Shown here: piece by piece, positions 7,425 to 16,547 of the stretch
How positions within the stretch are numbered: position 1 is the first letter of the stretch
How the letters are laid out: every line of letters starts with the position of its first letter
NCBI GenBank assembly: GCA_017938215.1
Contig: JAGBBZ010000027.1
Location: 1 to 34,972, forward strand
Length of the DNA: 34,972 nt
Origin: Eubacterium sp.
GTDB taxonomy: Bacteria > Bacillota > Clostridia > Lachnospirales > Lachnospiraceae
Direction: 5' to 3'
The notes under the pieces: generated by a model
The model's input: only the letters and a program-made list of their open reading frames with translations
Told to the model about the DNA's origin: nothing
Databases searched by the model: none
Program-made: the position numbers and the translations under genes

Positions 7425-8924
7425 TTATGAAGTTTTAACCAATCTTCCATACAACTTGGTCATTTTCTTGATTTTCTCGCAAAGCTTGTCCGTAAACGCA
7501 TCTTTTTTCATGCGCCACTGCCAGTTATAACCGAGAGTAGATGGCGTATTGATTCGTGCTGTCGCTGGCAAGCAAAGATAATCCTGTGCCGGGATGATAC
7601 ATAAGTCTGACACACTGCGCTGCGCCATAGTAATCAACTGCCACGTCAGCATTTTCTTTGTCACCCAGCGATTTGGCAAATTCATGTAGCGAAGTGCCAC
7701 CTCACGATCCACTTCGGACATTTCCTTCCACCAGCTCAATGTAGTCTGATTGTCGTGTGTTCCTGTATACACCACACTATTTGCAGTATAATTGTGAGGC
7801 ATGTAGTCACTTTCTTCCCGGGAATCAAAAGCAAACTGTAACACCTTCATACCCGGATATCCGGTATCTATCAAAAGTTTTCGAACACTATCTGTCAAGA
7901 ACCCAAGATCCTCTGCGATAATCTGCTGCTTTCCTAATGCTTCTTCCATCGCTTCAAAAAGAGCAATTCCCGGTCCCGTTTCCCATTTTCCATTTACCGC
8001 CGTCGGCTCCCCGTATGGAATGGCATAATATTCATCGAACCCGCGGAAATGATCGATACGAACCATGTCGTACCAGGAAAAACAATTTCGAAGGCGCTTC
8101 AACCACCACGCAAAGCCCGTCTCTTCGTGATACTTCCAATCATATAACGGATTGCCCCACAGCTGTCCCGTTTCCGAGAACGCATCCGGTGGACATCCTG
8201 CCACTGCCTTTGGCTTCAGTTCCTCCGTGAACTGGAACAATTCCGGATTTGCCCATGTGTCAGCACTATCCAGTGCCACATAAATCGGGATATCTCCGAT
8301 GATCTGCACGCCCTTTTCATTGGCATATTTTTTTAACGCTTTCCACTGTCTTGCAAATTCGTATTGCAAAAACATATAGAACGTAATATCCTCTTCATAA
8401 TCTGCACGATACCTAGCGAGCGTCTCCGGTTTTCGACGTTTAATGTCATCTTCCCACTCCAGAAAGCTCTGACCACCTTTGCTATCCTTAATGGCCATAA
8501 AAAGTGCATAGTCCGGCAGCCATTCTGCATTGGCTGTCACGTATTCCTGGAATTCCACAGATTCACTGATATTGCTCCCCTGATATGCCCGACGCAAAAG
8601 TGGAAAACGTTTCTCATATATGTTCTCATAATTTACGTAAGCACCATCATCCGACAATCCTGCCGCATCCAAATCCTGCTGTGTCAGATATCCCTGGGAT
8701 ACCAATTCCGGCAACGAAATAAAATATGGATTCCCTGCAAAAGTAGAAAACGCCTGATATGGGGAATCTCCGTATCCTGTTGGTCCCATAGGAAGAATCT
8801 GCCAATATGCTTGTCCCGCTTTTACCAATGTATCCACAAAATCATAAGCACTTCGATCAAAGGCACCGATTCCATATTCCGATGGAAGGCTGGAAATCGG
8901 CAACAATATTCCGCTTGCTCTCAT
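7425..8924 (-). CDS. malQ: 4-alpha-glucanotransferase (amylomaltase)
   Basis: 499 residues, the normal length for the short bacterial form (GH77). It moves alpha-1,4-glucan segments between maltodextrins and glucose in the cytoplasm, in maltose and glycogen metabolism. The N-terminus RASGILLPISSLPSEYGIG is a family signature. Catalytic regions are visible: MVRIDHFRGFDEYYAIP (nucleophile Asp), IAEDLGFL (acid/base region) and YTGTHDNQTTLSWW (third acidic site). GAGGAAAA precedes the ATG. It begins 19 nt after the foldase lipoprotein gene and is closed by its own terminator, so it is probably the last gene of the mfd transcript. No other maltose genes are present in the window. Confidence 0.95.
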   Translation of the reverse strand: MRASGILLPISSLPSEYGIGAFDRSAYDFVDTLVKAGQAYWQILPMGPTGYGDSPYQAFSTFAGNPYFISLPELVSQGYLTQQDLDAAGLSDDGAYVNYENIYEKRFPLLRRAYQGSNISESVEFQEYVTANAEWLPDYALFMAIKDSKGGQSFLEWEDDIKRRKPETLARYRADYEEDITFYMFLQYEFARQWKALKKYANEKGVQIIGDIPIYVALDSADTWANPELFQFTEELKPKAVAGCPPDAFSETGQLWGNPLYDWKYHEETGFAWWLKRLRNCFSWYDMVRIDHFRGFDEYYAIPYGEPTAVNGKWETGPGIALFEAMEEALGKQQIIAEDLGFLTDSVRKLLIDTGYPGMKVLQFAFDSREESDYMPHNYTANSVVYTGTHDNQTTLSWWKEMSEVDREVALRYMNLPNRWVTKKMLTWQLITMAQRSVSDLCIIPAQDYLCLPATARINTPSTLGYNWQWRMKKDAFTDKLCEKIKKMTKLYGRLVKTS

Positions 8925-8943
8925 ACTTTTTTCCTCATTTCTA

Positions 8944-9927
8944 CTATTTTGCCAAAAGAGATTTACTTACCTTAACCTCATATTTTTCTGCATAATTTTC
9001 ATATGCCGCCTGAAACGCTGAACTTTGTTGTTCTGCTATATATTGTTCCCGATAATTCTTATTCAATGCCTTGGTATTGCTCTTGAGACACTGAATTACA
9101 TAAAACCCATCTTTTTCTTCAATGACTCCACTAATGCTGTGACGTTCCATAGTTAACGCTGTGTTCACCAAATTCACACGACCATCCATCTTGCCAATGA
9201 TCACTTCCTCTGGCGCGGTTCCTGTCTTGTCTTTGATGAAAGAATAAAAATTCCCGGTATAATTTGCCTTCTCTGCCACCAGCGTATTTACTTTGGCTCT
9301 CACTTCTTCACGGTTGCTATCATTTGCCGGTTCTTTGTATAGAAGAACTTTTGCCGCCTGCATTGCCGCTTCATCGATGGTAGCTTCTACATTTCCTGTT
9401 ACCACATCGTACATCTTCCGGGCAATCTCATTTTCCTCAAAGATAATGTGCATCATCTCTGTGGTAATTCCGTTTGCCTGCTGCACTTCCGGCGGAATTG
9501 TAGCCAGATATTGATCCGCTTTGTAATCGATGTCCTCTTTTTCGTCCACCGCAAGAGCGATTCCCTGCTCCGCTGCTGCCTTATTTAACACCTTGATTTG
9601 AATAATTAAGCGTAAGCAATCTTCCACCGCCAACTGTCCTACGGTAGTTTCACCAAGATTGTAATTCCATACGTCCGCTGTCATGAGTCCTTCGTATTGG
9701 TTTCGCAAAAACCAATCGTACGCTTGGTACTCTTGATACAAGACTTTGGTACCTCCGACACCAACCACTACAGAGTCCGCTTTCAGCTCTCCGTCGGACA
9801 CCGCGGCGGCCTTCTCCACCTGCACCGTCTTCTTCGGCTCTTCTTTCTTCTCCGAGCAGCCCGTGGCACCAATGGTCAAACTGGCAACCAAAATACCACA
9901 CACGATTTTTCGAATGCTATATCTCAT
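8944..9927 (-). CDS. Peptidylprolyl isomerase-like lipoprotein (PrsA/SurA type)
   Basis: 327 residues with a lipoprotein signal peptide (lipobox IGATGC near residue 24). It then has a Lys/Glu-rich spacer, a SurA_N-like helical region (LYQEYQAYDWFLRNQY ... VEDCLRLIIQIKVLNKAA) and a degenerate parvulin-like region. The segment from KVLLYKEPANDSNREEVRAK to GFYVIQCL has the parvulin outline, but several active-site positions are not clear. It probably acts outside the membrane as a chaperone for exported proteins. Its start overlaps the end of mfd by 11 nt, so the two genes are cotranscribed and probably translationally coupled. This mfd-foldase order is common in Clostridia. prsA is plausible as a symbol but not proven. 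Confidence 0.75.
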   Translation of the reverse strand: MRYSIRKIVCGILVASLTIGATGCSEKKEEPKKTVQVEKAAAVSDGELKADSVVVGVGGTKVLYQEYQAYDWFLRNQYEGLMTADVWNYNLGETTVGQLAVEDCLRLIIQIKVLNKAAAEQGIALAVDEKEDIDYKADQYLATIPPEVQQANGITTEMMHIIFEENEIARKMYDVVTGNVEATIDEAAMQAAKVLLYKEPANDSNREEVRAKVNTLVAEKANYTGNFYSFIKDKTGTAPEEVIIGKMDGRVNLVNTALTMERHSISGVIEEKDGFYVIQCLKSNTKALNKNYREQYIAEQQSSAFQAAYENYAEKYEVKVSKSLLAK

Positions 9928-12900
9928 GTTCTTCCTTCTCCTTCGGTAATTTTATTTCATTTATTTGTTCTACCACTTGTTCCAATTGTTCCAATAAGGA
10001 CTCATTTTCCTTTGGGATGTATACAAAATACGGCACCGCTTCCGGCACAAATCGCATATTTCGTCCAAACTTCGACACCAACTCCGGTATTTTCTCCGTC
10101 GTCACCTCTGCCTTCGGATACATAACGATTCGCACACCATTTGGCTTCATGGTAATGGAAGTGATAAACGCATCGTGCGCACGCACCTTCAAAAGCGCAA
10201 TGTCAAGCAAGTTGCACACACTCTTTGGTGGCTCCCCAAAACGGTCGATGAGCTCATCCAAAATGTCCGCCTGCTCTTCCTTTGTCTCAATATCCGCGAT
10301 TCGTTTGTACACATCCAATTTCTGAAACTCGTTGGTTATATACGTCGGCGGGATAAATCCATCCACCGGAAGGTCAATGTTGGTTTCGTATTCGTCGCGC
10401 TCCACCTTTTCCCCCTTGAGACGTTTCACCGCTTCATTGAGCATCTTGCAGTACAAATCGTATCCCACCGCCTCCATGTGACCGTGTTGTTTGGCACCCA
10501 GCAGATTTCCTGCACCACGAATCTCCAAGTCCCTCATGGATATTTTAAACCCTGAACCCAGTTCTGTAAACTCTTTTATCGCCGCAAGTCGTTTTTCTGC
10601 AATCTCTTTTAACATTTTATCCCGTTTGTACATTAAAAATGCATAAGCAGTACGATTGGAACGACCCACACGTCCACGCAACTGATAGAGCTGGGAAAGT
10701 CCCAGTTTATCTGCCTCGTCAATGATAATGGTATTGACATTCGGGATATCCAGTCCGGTCTCCACAATGGTGGTTGCCACCAACACGTCAATCTCACCAT
10801 TGACAAAGGAAAACATGGTGCGCTCCAGTTCTCGCTCATTCATCTGACCATGGGCATAGGAAACTACCGCCTCCGGCACCAGCTTCGCAAGCTCCCCTGC
10901 GATAATATCCATATTCGCCACGCGATTGTACACATAATACACCTGCCCGCCTCGACCAAGTTCACGCAAAATCGCCTCTCGCACAATCTCATCATTTTTC
11001 TCCATGACAAAGGTCTGAATCGGCATACGATCCACCGGCGGTTCCTCTAGCACACTCATATCGCGGATTCCCACCAGACTCATATGAAGAGTTCGCGGAA
11101 TCGGCGTCGCCGTCAATGTCAGCACATCAATGTCATTTTTAATCTGTTTCAATTTCTCTTTATGGGTAACGCCAAAACGCTGCTCCTCGTCCACGATGAG
11201 AAGTCCCAAATCTTTGTATTGCACATCTTTCGCCAGCAAACGATGGGTTCCAATAACAATGTCCACCGTTCCCTTTTTCAGCTTCGCAATGGTCTCCCGA
11301 TTTTCTTTCGCAGTACGAAGGCGGGAAAGCATACCCACTTCCACACTAAAGTCACGCATTCGCTGGACAAAGGTATTGTAATGCTGTCCAGCCAGTATCG
11401 TGGTGGGTACCAAAAGCGCCACCTGTTTTCCATCCATTACTGCCTTAAAGGCTGCTCGGATGGCAATCTCCGTCTTACCATATCCCACATCACCACACAC
11501 GAGACGATCCATGATACGGGTACTTTCCATATCATTCTTTGCCGCCTCGATGGCACGAAGCTGATCCTCCGTCTCTTCGTACGGGAAGACTTCCTCAAAT
11601 TCCTTTTGCCACACCGTATCTTTTTCAAAGGCATGGCCCTGTCTCGCCTGGCGCTTTGCATACAAGTCCACCAATTCCTGCGCAATTTCCTTGACAGCAC
11701 CCTTTACCCTCGCCTTTGTCTTCTTCCATTCCGGCGAATTCAATCGATTCAGTTTCGGAACTTTCTCCGCATCGCTTCCTGCGTATTTTTGCAAGAGTTC
11801 CAAAGATGTTGCCGGGATATACAGATTACTTCCCCCCGCATACGCCACCTTCAAATAGTCTTTTGTAATATGGTCCACTTCGATTTTTTCAATCCCTTCA
11901 TAAATACCAAGACCATGGCTCTCATGCACCACATAGTCTCCGATTTTCAAATCATTGAAACTGTGAATCGCTGCTCCTTCGTAGCGCTTCGGTTTCTTTG
12001 CCCGCTTTTTCTTCGCGCCACCGAAGATATCCCCCTCTGTCAGAACGATAAATCGAAGGTTCGGGTACTCAAATCCTTTGCGGAGATTTCCCTTGGCAAT
12101 CATAACCTCCCCCGGCAACAATTCGTGCTCCAGATTCGTCCCATAAAAAGCCACAATGTCAAAGTCCTGCAAATCCTGACACAAACGCTCCCCACGAGTA
12201 CGGGATCCGGACAACACCAGCACGCGATATCCATTTTTCTTAAATCGTCCGATATCCTTTGCCAGCATGGAGAAGTTATTATTATACGAAGGTGCCGCCT
12301 GCGCCTGAAAGTTAAACTTCCGCTTCACCGAGAATTCTTTCACTTTCATATCCAATGTAGTCAAAAGAAGCAATGGCAAATCTCCCAACTTTTTCAACAC
12401 CACCGGCAAAGAAAACAATACTTCCATTTGCCTTGGTAAGATGTACCCCTTTTCCAGACGACTTACCATGCTCTCCCGAAATTCATATTCCACTGCCTCG
12501 CCCTTCTCCACACATCGGCTTGGCTCATCCAGATACACACACACATCTTCCTCGACAAAATAGTCAAAAAAGGACTGCACATCCTTCGCAAAATAGCTGA
12601 CATAACTTTCCAAATTTACCATGCCATGATAAATCTGGTACGTTTCTTTGAAATTTTCCACATTTTGGCGAAGTCTTGCCGCCTCTTCTACTTTTCCCTC
12701 TTCTTTGAACTTCGCCACACATTGCTGCAGCTCTTCTTCCATCTCTCGCATTCCCACAAGAGCCTGATCCTCTTCCACGAAAATCTCTGTAGCAGGATAG
12801 ATGCAGATTTCCTCCACATTTTCCACAGAACGCTGACTCTCCACATCAATACGGCGGATGTTGTCAACCTCATCTCCCCACAACTCGATACGGTACGGAC

Positions 12901-13477
12901 ATTCTTCCGTCAATGGAAATACATCAATGATACCGCCTCGCACCGAAAACTCGCCCTCACGGTTCACCTGTCCGGCATTCTCGTATCCGATGTACACAAG
13001 TTCGCGTTTCAGTTCATCCAGATCCACCACATCCCCTGTCTGCAGGGCAATGCTATGATTTTTGTACATGGCAAATGGGAGGCAATAATCCATGCCCCCG
13101 TCTATGGTTGTCACAATGGTGGTTGGTTTCTTTTCCATAAGACGCTTGATAACTTTCAATCGCTCTTTCACAATCGCCTGACCATGAACGTCCGCACTAT
13201 AGAAAATGAAATCTTTCGCCGGATAATACATGGTCTCCCGCTCATTCCCAGCACCACCGTCGTAAAGCTTTAAGTCTTCCACCAATTCCTTTGCCCGCAC
13301 CTCATTGTGGGTGATCACAAGGCGAAACAAACGCTCCGCCCCAGCCCCGGCGATCATATGACTTTTCTGGGTATCCATGCAACCGATGAGCTGCACAGGA
13401 AACTCGCCTTTTTTCATCGACGTATTCAGTTGATCAAATTCCTCCAGTTCCCGCAGCGGGGCAAATAATGTGTTCAA
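9917..13477 (-). CDS. mfd: Transcription-repair coupling factor
   Basis: 1186 residues, full length. It pushes stalled RNA polymerase off DNA and recruits UvrA. Domains in order: UvrB-like region (about 1-480, including GGIIDVFP), RNA-polymerase interaction domain of CarD type (about 505-570, with GDYVVHESHGLGIY), and the RecG-like helicase with Walker A GDVGYGKT (662-669) and DEEQ (763-766). TATPIPRT, a QLRGRVGRSN motif VI, and a C-terminal TRCF domain (about 1030-1130) follow. The start is TTG, with AGGAC upstream; MNTLFAPL fits the family. It normally follows pth directly; here a Fic gene lies between them. It overlaps the downstream lipoprotein gene. Confidence 0.97.
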   Translation of the reverse strand: MNTLFAPLRELEEFDQLNTSMKKGEFPVQLIGCMDTQKSHMIAGAGAERLFRLVITHNEVRAKELVEDLKLYDGGAGNERETMYYPAKDFIFYSADVHGQAIVKERLKVIKRLMEKKPTTIVTTIDGGMDYCLPFAMYKNHSIALQTGDVVDLDELKRELVYIGYENAGQVNREGEFSVRGGIIDVFPLTEECPYRIELWGDEVDNIRRIDVESQRSVENVEEICIYPATEIFVEEDQALVGMREMEEELQQCVAKFKEEGKVEEAARLRQNVENFKETYQIYHGMVNLESYVSYFAKDVQSFFDYFVEEDVCVYLDEPSRCVEKGEAVEYEFRESMVSRLEKGYILPRQMEVLFSLPVVLKKLGDLPLLLLTTLDMKVKEFSVKRKFNFQAQAAPSYNNNFSMLAKDIGRFKKNGYRVLVLSGSRTRGERLCQDLQDFDIVAFYGTNLEHELLPGEVMIAKGNLRKGFEYPNLRFIVLTEGDIFGGAKKKRAKKPKRYEGAAIHSFNDLKIGDYVVHESHGLGIYEGIEKIEVDHITKDYLKVAYAGGSNLYIPATSLELLQKYAGSDAEKVPKLNRLNSPEWKKTKARVKGAVKEIAQELVDLYAKRQARQGHAFEKDTVWQKEFEEVFPYEETEDQLRAIEAAKNDMESTRIMDRLVCGDVGYGKTEIAIRAAFKAVMDGKQVALLVPTTILAGQHYNTFVQRMRDFSVEVGMLSRLRTAKENRETIAKLKKGTVDIVIGTHRLLAKDVQYKDLGLLIVDEEQRFGVTHKEKLKQIKNDIDVLTLTATPIPRTLHMSLVGIRDMSVLEEPPVDRMPIQTFVMEKNDEIVREAILRELGRGGQVYYVYNRVANMDIIAGELAKLVPEAVVSYAHGQMNERELERTMFSFVNGEIDVLVATTIVETGLDIPNVNTIIIDEADKLGLSQLYQLRGRVGRSNRTAYAFLMYKRDKMLKEIAEKRLAAIKEFTELGSGFKISMRDLEIRGAGNLLGAKQHGHMEAVGYDLYCKMLNEAVKRLKGEKVERDEYETNIDLPVDGFIPPTYITNEFQKLDVYKRIADIETKEEQADILDELIDRFGEPPKSVCNLLDIALLKVRAHDAFITSITMKPNGVRIVMYPKAEVTTEKIPELVSKFGRNMRFVPEAVPYFVYIPKENESLLEQLEQVVEQINEIKLPKEKEEHEI

Positions 13478-13505
13478 ATTTTCGTCCTAGCCTTTCTTAT
13501 TAATA

Positions 13506-14393
13506 TTACTCTATTCCAAAATAATCCAGATACGCTTTATATCGATCCTGCGCTGACAAGCACGTATCTCTCAAATACCCTCTTTCCTTTTTCCACTCTT
13601 TCAATCCACGATAATAAAACAATTTCATATCATCCTCTATGATAAATGGAACAATATCGTACTTGAGACATTCTTTAAACATAATCAACCGGCCCACACG
13701 ACCATTTCCATCTTGAAATGGATGAATCCGTTCAAAATTCACATGAAATTCTAAGATGTCTTCCAGTGTCTTGCGTCCTTTTTGATTATACTCAGCCAGC
13801 AATTTCTTCATTTTTTCCGGCACTTCCTCTGGCAATGCGGTTGCCATCCCACCAACTTCATTGGCTCGTTTTTTATAATCCCCCACTGCAAACCAGTCAC
13901 GCCTAGCATCGCTGGTTCCATTTTTTAAGATGAAATGCAATTCTTTGATGTTTTTTGCTGACAGCGTTGCTTTTGCATTGTCAATAATCGTATCAATACA
14001 CCGAAAATGATTGGCAGTCTCAATCACATCATCCACGTTTAACACTTCATTCTCCACACCAATTGTGTTGGTTTCGAAGATGTAGCGCGTTTGGTCATGG
14101 GTCAAACGACTTCCTTCCATGTGGTTCGAATTATACGTCAATTCGATCTGTGTCTTATGATAGATTCCCCCAGCGTATCTGCGCTTCTTCTCATCCTGCA
14201 GTACTTCTAATAAAGTAAGCGGTTCTTTCACTTTTTTATTGGTTCGCTCCGGCTTCTGCGCGTCCTCTGGTATATTCCACGTCTTTCCGGTAAGAAATGC
14301 ACCTTCAACTCGATCATTGGCACAATAATTCCTTACACTACGTTCTGAAACCTCCCATTTTTTCGCCATTTCTGCCACTGAAAGATATCTCAT
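13506..14393 (-). CDS. Fic-family protein with N-terminal HTH domain
   Basis: About 295 residues. Fic proteins transfer AMP or a related group to hydroxyl side chains of target proteins. The core motif HPFQDGNGR is intact (residues about 224-232). An inhibitory helix motif of the (S/T)xxxE(G/N) form, SNHMEG at about 89-94, lies in front of the Fic core, so this is a class II, self-inhibited Fic. The first ~45 residues (LSVAEMAKKWEVSERSVRNY...) form a helix-turn-helix, which suggests that it binds DNA, probably its own promoter. The start at 14393 is preferred because GGAGG is 7 nt away; ATG 14399 is only 1 nt from it. It is inserted between pth and mfd. The target is unknown. Confidence 0.9.
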   Translation of the reverse strand: MRYLSVAEMAKKWEVSERSVRNYCANDRVEGAFLTGKTWNIPEDAQKPERTNKKVKEPLTLLEVLQDEKKRRYAGGIYHKTQIELTYNSNHMEGSRLTHDQTRYIFETNTIGVENEVLNVDDVIETANHFRCIDTIIDNAKATLSAKNIKELHFILKNGTSDARRDWFAVGDYKKRANEVGGMATALPEEVPEKMKKLLAEYNQKGRKTLEDILEFHVNFERIHPFQDGNGRVGRLIMFKECLKYDIVPFIIEDDMKLFYYRGLKEWKKERGYLRDTCLSAQDRYKAYLDYFGIE

Positions 14394-14445
14394 CCTCATC
14401 CCTCCTGCAAAGATACTAACTACTTGTTTTCATTTCTCTGCACAT

Positions 14446-14474
14446 AGTATATCACATTATCGGCAAAATATCCA
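14446..14474 (-). promoter_or_regulatory. Candidate fic promoter with TTGCCGAT half-operator
   Basis: The -10 TATACT (14446-14451) has at the 17-bp position only a weak -35 (TGGATA, 14469-14474). The spacer holds ATCGGCAA (14459-14466, plus strand), one half of the perfect palindrome 40 bp upstream. A repressor bound there would block polymerase. The HTH-Fic protein is the obvious candidate, by inference. Confidence 0.5.
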
Positions 14475-14500
14475 CAAGGCTATCCTTTCGTTTTGCATAT

Positions 14501-14520
14501 TCTTGCCGATATCGGCAAGA
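14501..14520. promoter_or_regulatory. Perfect 20-bp palindrome, likely operator for the HTH-Fic gene
   Basis: TCTTGCCGAT is followed directly by its exact reverse complement. It sits 6 bp past the pth stop and about 50 bp upstream of the fic -10. The half-site is repeated inside the fic promoter. It has no loop or T run, so it is not a terminator. Confidence 0.65.
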
Positions 14521-14526
14521 TATCAT

Positions 14527-15096
14527 TCATTTCTTCTTCGCATTATAACGATTCATGGCTGCATCCACACCTTCCGCTACAATCGCTTCCACGGCATCCA
14601 CCGCCACATCCAAGCTCTCACCCATTACTTTTTCTTCTTCTTTGGAAAAGCGTCCCAACACATGGCGCACCAAGTCGCCACCCTCCGGTTTGCCACCAAC
14701 CCCCACTTTCACTCGTGGAAATTCATTGGTGCCAAGATGCTGAATGATGTTCTTGATTCCATTGTGTCCACCGGCACTTCCCTTACGGCGCACCCGAAGC
14801 TGTCCCACTTCCAAGTCGATATCATCGTAAGCAACGATAATGTCCTCCGAATCAATCTTATAATAATCTGCGATGCTTCGCACACTTTCTCCGCTGAGGT
14901 TCATAAAGGTCTGAGGCTGTGCAAGAATCACCTTCTCACCACCGATAAATCCTTTGCCACACACCGCTTTATGCTCTTTGCTATTCAATGATATATTATA
15001 TTTGTCTGCCAGTCTGGCGATGACTCCAAATCCGATATTATGTCTTGTCCCGGCGTAATCCCGTCCCGGGTTTCCTAATCCTACAATTAAAATCAT
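14527..15096 (-). CDS. pth: Peptidyl-tRNA hydrolase
   Basis: 189 residues, the usual length. It releases tRNA from peptidyl-tRNA that has dropped off the ribosome; cytoplasmic. Family marks are all present: MILIVGLGNPGRDYAGTRHNIGF with the catalytic His, QPQTFMNLSGESV with the binding Asn, DDIDLEVGQLRVRRKGSAGGHNGIKNI and RVKVGVG. AGGAGAGATACTACC precedes the ATG. It has its own promoter. In relatives mfd follows directly; here a Fic gene with its own control region lies between. Confidence 0.97.
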   Translation of the reverse strand: MILIVGLGNPGRDYAGTRHNIGFGVIARLADKYNISLNSKEHKAVCGKGFIGGEKVILAQPQTFMNLSGESVRSIADYYKIDSEDIIVAYDDIDLEVGQLRVRRKGSAGGHNGIKNIIQHLGTNEFPRVKVGVGGKPEGGDLVRHVLGRFSKEEEKVMGESLDVAVDAVEAIVAEGVDAAMNRYNAKKK

Positions 15097-15128
15097 GGTA
15101 GTATCTCTCCTAACTTCATAGTCCTTCT

Positions 15129-15157
15129 ATTGTAACAAATCCATGAGGGAATCGCAA
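15129..15157 (-). promoter_or_regulatory. pth promoter
   Basis: TTGCGA (15152-15157), a 17-bp spacer, then TACAAT (15129-15134), about 32 bp upstream of the start. No operator is visible. Confidence 0.6.
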
Positions 15158-15166
15158 GTTCACAAC

Positions 15167-16372
15167 TTAATTCACTTGATTTTCCCACAAGAAATCAATA
15201 ATATTTTTGTGGATAATTCCATCTCTCGAAAAATCCGCCTCATCCATACTAATGACATATTTCGCATAATTATCTAACACTTCTTTAAATGCCCCAAACT
15301 CTCGATCGATTACCGTTTGATCTGTCAAATAATACGCCACCTGATAATACTGCTTTTCCTGACCATCCACTGCCACAAAATCAATTTCACCTTTTCTTGT
15401 TTTCCCTACGTAAACGTCGTACCCTCGTCCTAACAGTTCATTGTACACCACGTTTTCCAACATTGCCCCCATCTCTAATTTGAAACCCGAATTTCGAATT
15501 CGTCCTAACCCCATATCAGTAAGATAGTATTTATCTAATTTAGTTAATATCTTTTTCCCCCGAATATCGTACCGCGAAACTTTTTTCATCAACAAAGAGT
15601 TCGAGATATATTCCAGATAATTGTACAATGTTTCTCTCGACACTTTTCGATCCACACTCAAAAAATAGTCTGCCATTTTATTGATGGAAAGTGTTTGCGA
15701 CGGATTACATACCAGATATTCAATCACACGACTAAACAGATCAATATCTCTTACTCCCGTTCGCTGCATGATATCACGCAAAACAATGGCATCATATACA
15801 TCTCGCAAAAATGTCTTGAGCTGCTCCTCATCCTCCATTTGAAATCTTTGCGGCAAACCACCCCACTGCATATAATCGATCACATGCTGGCTACTCACAT
15901 CCTTTCGTCCTAGCCCTCTCACCTGACATGCTTCACAAAACGAGAATGGCATAATATAAAAGCTTACGTATCTTCCTGACAAAAAGGTTGCAAGTTCCCC
16001 CGAAAGCAGTTTCCCGTTGGAGCCGGTAATAAAAATACTAACATCAAATTTGACACGCAATGAATTAATCACTCGCTCAAAGTCCGGCACCATCTGAATC
16101 TCGTCAAAGAAAAGATAGCACTTCTGATCCTGGACCATCCACGCTTTTACATACTCGTGTAAATCTTTTCCTGTCTGGATGAACGAAAAGTCATAATCTT
16201 CAAAATTCATATAGAGAATGCGTTCTGGCGCAATTCCCTCTTCCTTCAATTCCTGCATGATTTGTGTCAAAAGAACGGACTTTCCACAACGACGAATCCC
16301 TGTCAAAACCTTTATCAAATCCATATGATAGAATTTACGTATCTTTTTCAAATAGCTTTCTCTCTTAATCAT
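15167..16372 (-). CDS. AAA_14 / DUF4143 ATPase
   Basis: 401 residues. The N-terminal P-loop domain has Walker A GIRRCGKSVLL (about residues 25-35), a Walker B-like YLFFDEIQ and sensor-like FITGSN. The C-terminal DUF4143 domain includes YYLTDMGLG and a restriction-like fold signature (NVVYNELLGRGYDVYVG..GEIDFVA..YYQVAYYL). These ATPases are common, often multicopy, in anaerobes, and their role is unknown; the PD-(D/E)XK-like end suggests nucleic-acid work, without proof. It is a single gene with its own promoter overlapping the preceding terminator, and ends 70 bp before pth. Confidence 0.85.
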   Translation of the reverse strand: MIKRESYLKKIRKFYHMDLIKVLTGIRRCGKSVLLTQIMQELKEEGIAPERILYMNFEDYDFSFIQTGKDLHEYVKAWMVQDQKCYLFFDEIQMVPDFERVINSLRVKFDVSIFITGSNGKLLSGELATFLSGRYVSFYIMPFSFCEACQVRGLGRKDVSSQHVIDYMQWGGLPQRFQMEDEEQLKTFLRDVYDAIVLRDIMQRTGVRDIDLFSRVIEYLVCNPSQTLSINKMADYFLSVDRKVSRETLYNYLEYISNSLLMKKVSRYDIRGKKILTKLDKYYLTDMGLGRIRNSGFKLEMGAMLENVVYNELLGRGYDVYVGKTRKGEIDFVAVDGQEKQYYQVAYYLTDQTVIDREFGAFKEVLDNYAKYVISMDEADFSRDGIIHKNIIDFLWENQVN

Positions 16373-16421
16373 CCTTCTACCTCCGCATCATCCACATGTT
16401 AGTATGTCAATCTATAATTGA

Positions 16422-16450
16422 TTTATACCACAAAAATGCAAGGATGTCAA
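16422..16450 (-). promoter_or_regulatory. Promoter of the AAA_14/DUF4143 gene, overlapping a terminator
   Basis: TTGACA (16445-16450), 17-bp spacer, TATAAA (16422-16427). The -35 lies inside one arm of the blaI terminator stem. Confidence 0.65.
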
Positions 16451-16471
16451 TTTTCATTTGACTTCCTTGCA
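16437..16471 (-). terminator. Terminator after blaI, usable on both strands
   Basis: TGCAAGGATGTCAA (16437-16450) pairs with TTGACTTCCTTGCA (16458-16471) except for one mismatch. On the minus strand it is followed by TTTTT, and on the plus strand by a T run as well. It lies about 80 nt past the blaI stop; 16472-16547 shows nothing else. Confidence 0.75.
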
Positions 16472-16547
16472 CTTTTTACATTTTCGTCTAATTCTATTTG
16501 ATTTCAAATTCTTTCATCTGTAAATCTTCACCTAAGGCTACATAACG

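Noticed and set aside
11084-12439. Long plus-strand open frame (451 codons) opposite mfd
   Set aside because: It lies wholly antisense to the conserved helicase and RNAP-binding parts of mfd, has no ribosome binding site, and its residues are low-quality (rich in His, Phe, Arg) with no family pattern.
14466-14475. DnaA-box-like sequence (ATATCCACA)
   Set aside because: A single site, one mismatch to TTATCCACA, with no cluster of boxes, AT-rich unwinding element or dnaA gene.
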